Source: Thermothielavioides terrestris NRRL 8126
Taxonomy: Eukaryota; Ascomycota; Sordariomycetes; Sordariales; Chaetomiaceae
Length of the DNA stretch: 64,000 nt
Direction of reading: 5' to 3'
Assembly (NCBI RefSeq): GCF_000226115.1
Contig: NC_016457.1
Location: 310,001 to 374,000 of the forward strand
The number at the start of each line of letters is the position of its first letter. Position 1 is the stretch's first letter. Made by a program: the position numbers and the translations under genes. Of the stretch, positions 58,801 to 64,000 are shown piece after piece. The notes beneath the pieces were generated by a model. The model worked only from the letters and a program-made list of their open reading frames with translations, was not told the DNA's origin and made no database searches.

Positions 58801-59831
58801 TGCGCTTCGTGCCACCCCGGTTCAAGTTCAACCACAGCGACCCGCCGGCAGGGGACATTCTGTCGGCACGTCTGCGCGCCAAGTATTGGGGTGCACAGGT
58901 GATCACGTACCGGCCGTTCGTCCGCCAGATCCTCGAGTTCAACTTCCAGAGAACGTACCCGAACGAGGCTCCGATGCCCGAGTCCGACTTCCGGACCGAC
59001 GTCTCGATACCTGTCATCGGCCCTGACGCCAGGTCGGCGGATGACATTCCCCAGGAGATCATCGATTATGCCGTCAAGGGCATTCAAGCTCTCATCGAAA
59101 GCACCCGCGCATTTCACGGCCTGAAGGAGAAGCGGTTCATCGTCACCAACGTTTTCGGGACAGCTCATGCGTAAGGACGCTTGCCCTTTGCCCCACCCCC
59201 TTTTGGCACCCCCCTGTTCCACACCCTTTCTCACTCATAAGGTTGGTAATGACGGTGGCATTCTAACATGATGGCGCCACATAAATATAGGCAATGGGGC
59301 AATCTCCTGACGCTTTCGGCCGTGTTCAGAGATCCCACGCTCCATCGGTTTGTCGATGAGCAGACCCTCAAGGAACTCTTCGCCAGGACGATCGCCTTCT
59401 TCAAGGTGATCGCGCACCCGACGAGCGCGCTCCACATCGACCTGCGCATCCTGGAAGGCCTGGAGCGCGAGCTCTGGGGGAAGAACAGCAACAGCACAGA
59501 CGCGTCGGACCATCCGACCGGATCCAGCTTCTCGAGCACCGGCAGCGGCGGCGCCGGGCACCCGCCGCCCGCTCCTCCTCCTCCGCCTCCCGTGGCCCCG
59601 ATGCCGCCCGTCGCCGGACCGGTCGGCATGCACTCCCCGGTCAACCACGCCACCGGCGGCGGCGGCGGGAGGCTAGCCATGTCGCCCCCGCTGGCGTCGC
59701 CCCTGCCGCAGGCCTTCTCCGAGGGCGCAATGATGGCCCCGGCGGCGCCCGTGTCTGCTTCCGACGGCGGTCCCGGGTCTCATGCTGCGATGTTGCCCCC
59801 GACGCAGCACCATCCACCACCACCTCTCTAG
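55825..59831 (+). CDS. large Zn2Cys6 transcription factor with fungal-specific regulatory domain
   Basis: Six exons: 55825-56559, 56636-56745, 56804-58282, 58348-58464, 58547-59170 and 59291-59831; 1201 aa. The N-terminal 245 residues are Pro/His/Gln-rich, with a polyproline run from a CCTCCG hexamer repeat. Exon 2 is almost exactly the zinc cluster: C247, C250, C257, C263, C266 and C273, spacing C-x2-C-x6-C-x5-C-x2-C-x6-C, with basic R-Q-L-K-A-K. A coiled-coil dimerisation helix follows (I-L-D-A-L-L-T-L-Q-S-K-F-E-T-F-E-Q-R-M-D-R-L-E-H-M). The fungal_trans domain spans about residues 520-1080, opening W-K-Y-V-K-S-Y-Q-D-N-I-Q-N-M-H-P-L-I-I-P, with a Ser/Pro insert near 620-700. The tail is Gly/Pro/Met-rich. 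It resembles the CLR-1/ClrA-type regulators of plant cell-wall degradation, but I cannot confirm this and give no symbol. A TATAAAA lies only 12 bp before the ATG. Confidence 0.87.
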
Positions 59832-60807
59832 ATGGATGGATGGGAGAGCGGCGAGTATGGCCCAGCGGTCTTGGTTTCTCTCAAACCCCCACTTGGAAGG
59901 CAAACACACACACACTCTCTCTCTCTCTCTCCTTTTCCCTTTTGTCCTGGGTGCGAGACACACGGTGGAAGGGGTGCGGGCGGCGGGCGGCGGTTCGCTC
60001 TGATGTCCTTCCTTCCTTGTTTTATTTCCACTTGTCCACCATGAGGGACGGACGGGTTCTCGGCGTTGTTTTTTTTTTTTCATCGTCTCGCCTCGGGACC
60101 TGTTTCATCGCATTTGCATGGCCTTGTTTCGATAGGGAGCGGAGGAGATACCACTATGTGCGAACATGTTCTGGTTAACTATTTGGTGGGGCGGCCCTCT
60201 GTGATGCGATTTCTTTTTTTACTTACATACCTTATTCTAGTCTTCATCCTGTCGTTTTTCATCTTTTTTGTTTCCAAGTACGTATTCTGCGTTTCCGCGT
60301 CACCTTACGTTGTGTTTTGACGCCTTTATGATCCCCTCTGCTCCCGAGTCCCGCTCTCCTCGCAGGACCTGGTTGGGGTGACTCTGGCCGCCTTCTTATT
60401 CCTTAATACATACATCCCCCTTTTTTCTGCTTGTGCGTTCACGAAATTTACAGGACTGAAGAAGGGGTGTTTGTGTTCTATCTCTGTGTTAATGCAGAGT
60501 GTAAAGTTGTGTGCCCTTGAGAAAGGGGCGGCTGAGGACCTCCGGGAGATTGATGTTCGTACATGGTGGTCAGACATACACGAAGGGTTGCCGATAGAGA
60601 ACAGCACCGCAGGGACACACGTCATGGGAGAGACCTGAAGTTTGGGTGTCGCTGAGCACATGCATACACCTCTCATTGGTGAGGTGTAATGCTCTGCCTA
60701 ATTCAGCAGAACATATTCAACGGCTTCTTTCGACTACCATGCCGGGCAGCTGTCGTTGTTTTGTTGCTTGGCCCGCTGTCGTCCTTGCCCGCTCGGTTGG
60801 ATACGTG
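59832..60807. other. 3' flanking region between convergent genes, with a CA/CT microsatellite
   Basis: The Zn2Cys6 gene and the Atg5 gene converge here. A CA-then-CT dinucleotide repeat lies at about 59903-59931. T-rich stretches at 60065-60080 and 60210-60300 may belong to the 3' untranslated region. No gene seen. Confidence 0.5.
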
Positions 60808-61969
60808 TCATAAGAAAACCACACACAAGCACAGCCAGCCGTCGGGATACGCTGCCTCCCGCATCAACTCTTCCAGCGGCGCCCCGAAGGGCACTGGCCC
60901 ACCGTGAAGTATCACATTGGCCAGGACCGGGTCGCGGCTGCTAGGGAAGAGACTCGGCAGCAAGTTCTTGAGGGCGGCGCCGAGGGTCTGCGGTGCCCCT
61001 TTTTTTGTTCGTTCATCACAGACACGATTAGCCTGCCGGAAATTGCTCCCCGGAAGGGGGTGCGCAAGACAGAACACAAAACAACGAAATATTCAACGGG
61101 GGAAAAAAAGAAAGTGCTAGCTTACTGGTGGGTAGCCGCGCCGGCACTAAGGTCTGTACAACCCTAAACGATCCTGGCGTGGCGTCGTTAGGGTCATTTG
61201 GAGACGAGGGGATGTAGAGACGCATGGGAACGTTCTTGAGCGGTGTAGGCGTGTTGAGTAGGCGGTTGTTGATTCTGCTGAAGGTGGCAAAGTCATCTGT
61301 CAAACAGCACGTCAGCTTCCCCTGTTTCTTTTGTTCTACGCCAATTCTTTCTTCTTTTTTTGTTCTTTTTCCTTTTCTTCTTCTCCCCTGCAGCTAACAC
61401 AAGCCGGAGGCAGGAAACAGCATACTATCTTTGACAGCATTCCACAGGGAGGTACTGTGCTCCTTAGACAGGCTCATGATCTGCTTGGCGTTGCCATTCC
61501 GGACAAAGTCGGCCTCCTTGGCCGAGTTGGTGAAGGTGTCGGCGATGTCCCACTCCGGACCGTCGCCGACGACCAGATGCCAAGGCAGGGAGGGAGGCTG
61601 ATAGAGGTCGACCAGCAGGCCGACGGGCAGGTTGCGCAGCTGGATCTCCTCGTGGTGGAAGCTCGAGCACGGCAGGCCGTAGTAGGCGGTCAGACGCGGC
61701 AGCAGGAAGGCCAGGTAGCTGAAGCGCGGCACGGACACGATGAAGGGGGGTGTTGTTGTTGCGGGTTGAGACATGTGCGTGATGTACAGGGGTACCTGGA
61801 GCCTCCAGAGGATCTGTGGGAGCGGTGAAGCTGGGTCGGCACCGTCGAAGGGATGGGGAGTGCTGCTGCTGCTGTTGCTGTTGCTATCACTGACACGGCG
61901 GCGGTCGAGCGAGCTGCTGCCGGGCGCGGGTGAGTCCGCCAGGGGTGGGGAGGCCGATGGCGAGGCCAT
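60808..61969 (-). CDS. ATG5: autophagy protein 5
   Basis: Exons 61969-61426, 61296-61126 and 60998-60808 give 301 aa; introns are 129 and 127 nt. Atg5 is conjugated to Atg12 and with Atg16 forms the E3-like complex that lipidates Atg8 on the growing autophagosome. A Ser/Pro-rich N-terminal extension (1-50) precedes the first ubiquitin-like domain: I-L-W-R-L-Q-V-P-L-Y-I-T-H, F-S-Y-L-A-F-L-L-P-R-L, then L-P-W-H-L-V-V-G-D-G-P-E-W-D-I-A-D-T-F. The Atg12 acceptor is probably Lys162 in G-N-A-K-Q-I-M, by alignment with the conjugated lysine of other Atg5 proteins. The second ubiquitin-like domain is split by the last intron and ends L-M-R-E-A-A-Y-P-D-G-W-L-C-L-C-V-V-F-L. All frames join cleanly. It is convergent with the regulator gene at 55825. 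Confidence 0.94.
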
Positions 61970-62520
61970 CTTCTCGGCTGAACTGGGGGCACCAGCAAAG
62001 CCCGGGATACCCCCCCTTCCCTCCGGGGGCCGTCTAGCGTCCGAGACGGATAAAGGAGACGGGGGATTCTAAAGACGTCCTCCAGCTCTCGGTGGCTGCA
62101 TGCTGCGGATGGTCCGCCCAGGTGGGCACGGATCGCTGTTGATGTTTCTCCAGGGCTGAAGCTCAGGAAGCGTGCCCAGCCTCGCAGATCCGATTTGACT
62201 GCGCGAAAGCAAGCTGCAGCCGCGTGGCACGCAAACTCTTGCGTCTTTACCGCCTCGACAAGTTTGTTATGGAGAGAATGTCGAGTGCTGATCGGTTGGA
62301 GTTCGGAAGATGCCGTTTGTCAGCCGTTGCCTAACCTGTGTACCCTGCACTTGTTGTTTCACGGCGGGTGTCTCAGCTGCCTGTTGCGGGGTGGCATGCT
62401 TTAGTTAGTGGAATAATTAACTCGAACGAGCAAAGATCAGGGTCAAAGCTCTGGCCAAAAGCGGACAGCGTGTGCACTGTATGATCGCACTGTATCGAAC
62501 CGCATCTCTGAGTGGTTATG
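61970..62520. other. promoter region of ATG5, no gene recognised
   Basis: Upstream flank of the minus-strand ATG5 gene, bordered on the right by a small transposable element. No features stand out. Confidence 0.5.
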
Positions 62521-62897
62521 GCTAAAGAGGTCCCGCCAAGACTAATTTCGGAGGTTGCCGCTTACAAGAAATTACAAATTGCCAAGGGTACGTAGGGCTA
62601 CTATAACTTAGAGCATTATCAACAACGAGATGCCGTAAAGACTCGCAACAACAACTTTACAAAACCTCAACCAAATCGAAAAAAAAGAAAAACGAAGTTA
62701 ACCTGTACCCTAGCTATAACCTACACCTTAACTATAACCCAAGCCCTAACCAGCGGGGGGCTGGCGCCGCCCCCGTACCCCTAGCGAACTAACCCTTAGC
62801 GATAGGCTAAACGCCTTGGCGATTGGGGTTGCGTAAAAACGCTGTAAAAACATTGCCGACAATTGACCGAAATTAGTCTTAGCGGGACCTCTTTAGC
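62521..62897. mobile_element. 377-bp non-autonomous element sharing ends with the Mutator-like element
   Basis: Thirty-one-base inverted repeats (62521-62551 and 62867-62897) begin GCTAAAGAGGTCCCGC and differ at one position. Their core matches the terminal repeat of the 6-kb element at 31299-37302. The interior has no coding capacity and includes CTAACC/TAACCC-like and A-rich stretches. It is best read as a miniature derivative mobilised by the same transposase. No clear target duplication was found. Confidence 0.75.
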
Positions 62898-64000
62898 TAT
62901 CAGCCTCTGAGTACGAGGTTATAGTTGACCTGACCGGACCCCTCCCCTGTTGACCTAACCAGCAGGGGTAGAGCTGACCTGACCTAACCTATATACTATA
63001 TTTACCCTACCTACCTAAGTGCTCAATTTTCCTAAATACCGCATTGTCCTCCTCTTCCTTTTTCCACCTTTTTTCTACTTGTTTGAACCGAAGTTTAATA
63101 TTAAACTAGGTAATCACTTTGGAATCGATTCCAAATGGATTCTAAAGAAAATTTGCTAACCTTGCTACCTCGTTGAGAGTTTGGCTAAATAGCTAAGGAG
63201 ACTGCCTAACAGGTTGTATAAGAGCTTAAAGATACTTCTAACCTCCTAGAGGTAGCTAAGAAGGAGGTTGATCAACCTATTGACGATAATATTGTAGAGG
63301 TATATAGATTACTAATCGTTTATTAAGTAGGTTCTAATTAATAATAAATTATTTAGTTCGATATATTAGTCTAGATTAGTACTAAGTAAGCTACTAGTTG
63401 GGAAGCTTAGCCTCCTTTAACTATAGGAAGGTTGATCTATACTATAGATATACTTAAATACCTAGAGTTTAGCGATATTAGCATTTGCTATATACTTCCT
63501 TTCCTATCTAGTGTAGATAAGTAAAAATACCTTTGGGATTTAGTAAATGATTACTAATCGCTTTACGAAGCTTAGTTAATTGATTGTCTACTAATTATAT
63601 AGTAGATCTAATACTATAAAAAACGAATAAGTAGGCTAAAGCCTACTATATCTACGTTTCTTAACTCTATACCCTATATATAAGCTATATATACCTATAT
63701 AGGTATAAAGGCTTATAAATTCCTTAACTATCGAATTTATAACCTCTATTATATAGCTATCAATGAGAAGATCTAGAATACTATAGCTATTATTTACAAG
63801 GAGTGCCAAATACTAAGTCTAAGATAAAAAGTGATTTTATAAATATTCCTAATTGGTCCTTAATCGATTCTATACTAATACCTCTTTAGCTAGGCCTTTA
63901 GTATTATCAACTACTTCTAGAAGAAGAAGGCTTATATCTCCTAGCTTAAATCTTATACTTAGTAGATAGTTCAAGTCCTTTATATAGTATATATAATTAG
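62898..64000. other. AT-rich, probably RIP-degraded repeat DNA, family not identified
   Basis: The first 100 bp hold repeated GTTGACCTGACC/GACCTAACC motifs. From about 63050 composition becomes AT-rich, with stops in all frames and many CTAG/TATA words, like the other degraded transposons here. I could not recognise a domain. It runs off the right edge. Confidence 0.55.

Noticed and set aside
55825..59831. Naming the large Zn2Cys6 protein as CLR-1, XlnR or CLR-2
   Set aside because: The zinc cluster does not fit XlnR as I know it, and the resemblance to CLR-1-type regulators is from memory only; no symbol is assigned.
62700..62760. Telomere-like TAACCC/CCCTAA words
   Set aside because: They are scattered and irregular inside a small transposable element, not a tandem TTAGGG-type array.
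1..64000. tRNA and rRNA genes
   Set aside because: I looked for the conserved T-loop and anticodon-arm patterns in the gene-free stretches and found none convincing; a covariance-model search would settle this.

Overview
The window looks like a chromosome arm segment from a filamentous ascomycete, most likely a sordariomycete of the Sordariales/Chaetomiaceae type. That placement is an inference from the gene repertoire (UvdE-type endonuclease, Zn2Cys6 regulators, HAM1-like protein, MARVEL protein, Atg5), from short 55-160 bp introns with CTAAC/CTGAC branch points, and from a two-phase base composition. GC-rich genes alternate with AT-rich, TA/CTAG-dense blocks full of stop codons, the usual result of repeat-induced point mutation (RIP).

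Layout. Positions 1-4480 hold a RIP-degraded Tad-type LINE on the minus strand, cut off by the window edge. Next come a UV-damage endonuclease (4724-6979, -), a five-exon protein of unknown function (10856-13714, -) with a minisatellite at its 3' side and a 44-bp near-perfect palindrome upstream, and a broken GH31 alpha-glucosidase gene (15901-17760, -). A caspase-fold/C2H2 zinc-finger fusion follows (19521-22188, -). Positions 22895-25969 are one complete Fot1/pogo-like DNA transposon with 135-bp terminal inverted repeats and TA at both borders. A Zn2Cys6 regulator lies at 27666-30198 (-). Positions 31299-37302 are a RIP-degraded Mutator-like element bounded by 27-bp inverted repeats.

The right third is gene-rich: a patatin-like protein with Gly in place of the catalytic Ser (38375-40417, -), a HAM1-like lipid-binding protein (41827-44112, +), a four-helix MARVEL protein (44879-45529, +), a repetitive hydrophilic protein (46925-48028, +), a CSA/ERCC8-like WD40 protein (48289-49930, -) divergent from a short unknown protein (50370-51161, +), a 1201-aa Zn2Cys6 regulator (55825-59831, +) behind a 4.7-kb intergenic region, and Atg5 (60808-61969, -). 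A 377-bp non-autonomous element (62521-62897) carries nearly the same terminal repeats as the large element at 31.3-37.3 kb, and AT-rich relic DNA runs to the end.

The genes do not form one pathway. Two act in DNA repair (UvdE, CSA), two are regulators, several act at membranes or on lipids (patatin, HAM1, MARVEL, Atg5). The most unusual items are the caspase/zinc-finger fusion, the serine-less patatin, the acid-free leader on the UV endonuclease, the large palindrome, and the transposon family linked by shared ends. Exon borders were placed by eye from GT/AG, branch points and reading frame; no search or alignment could be run.
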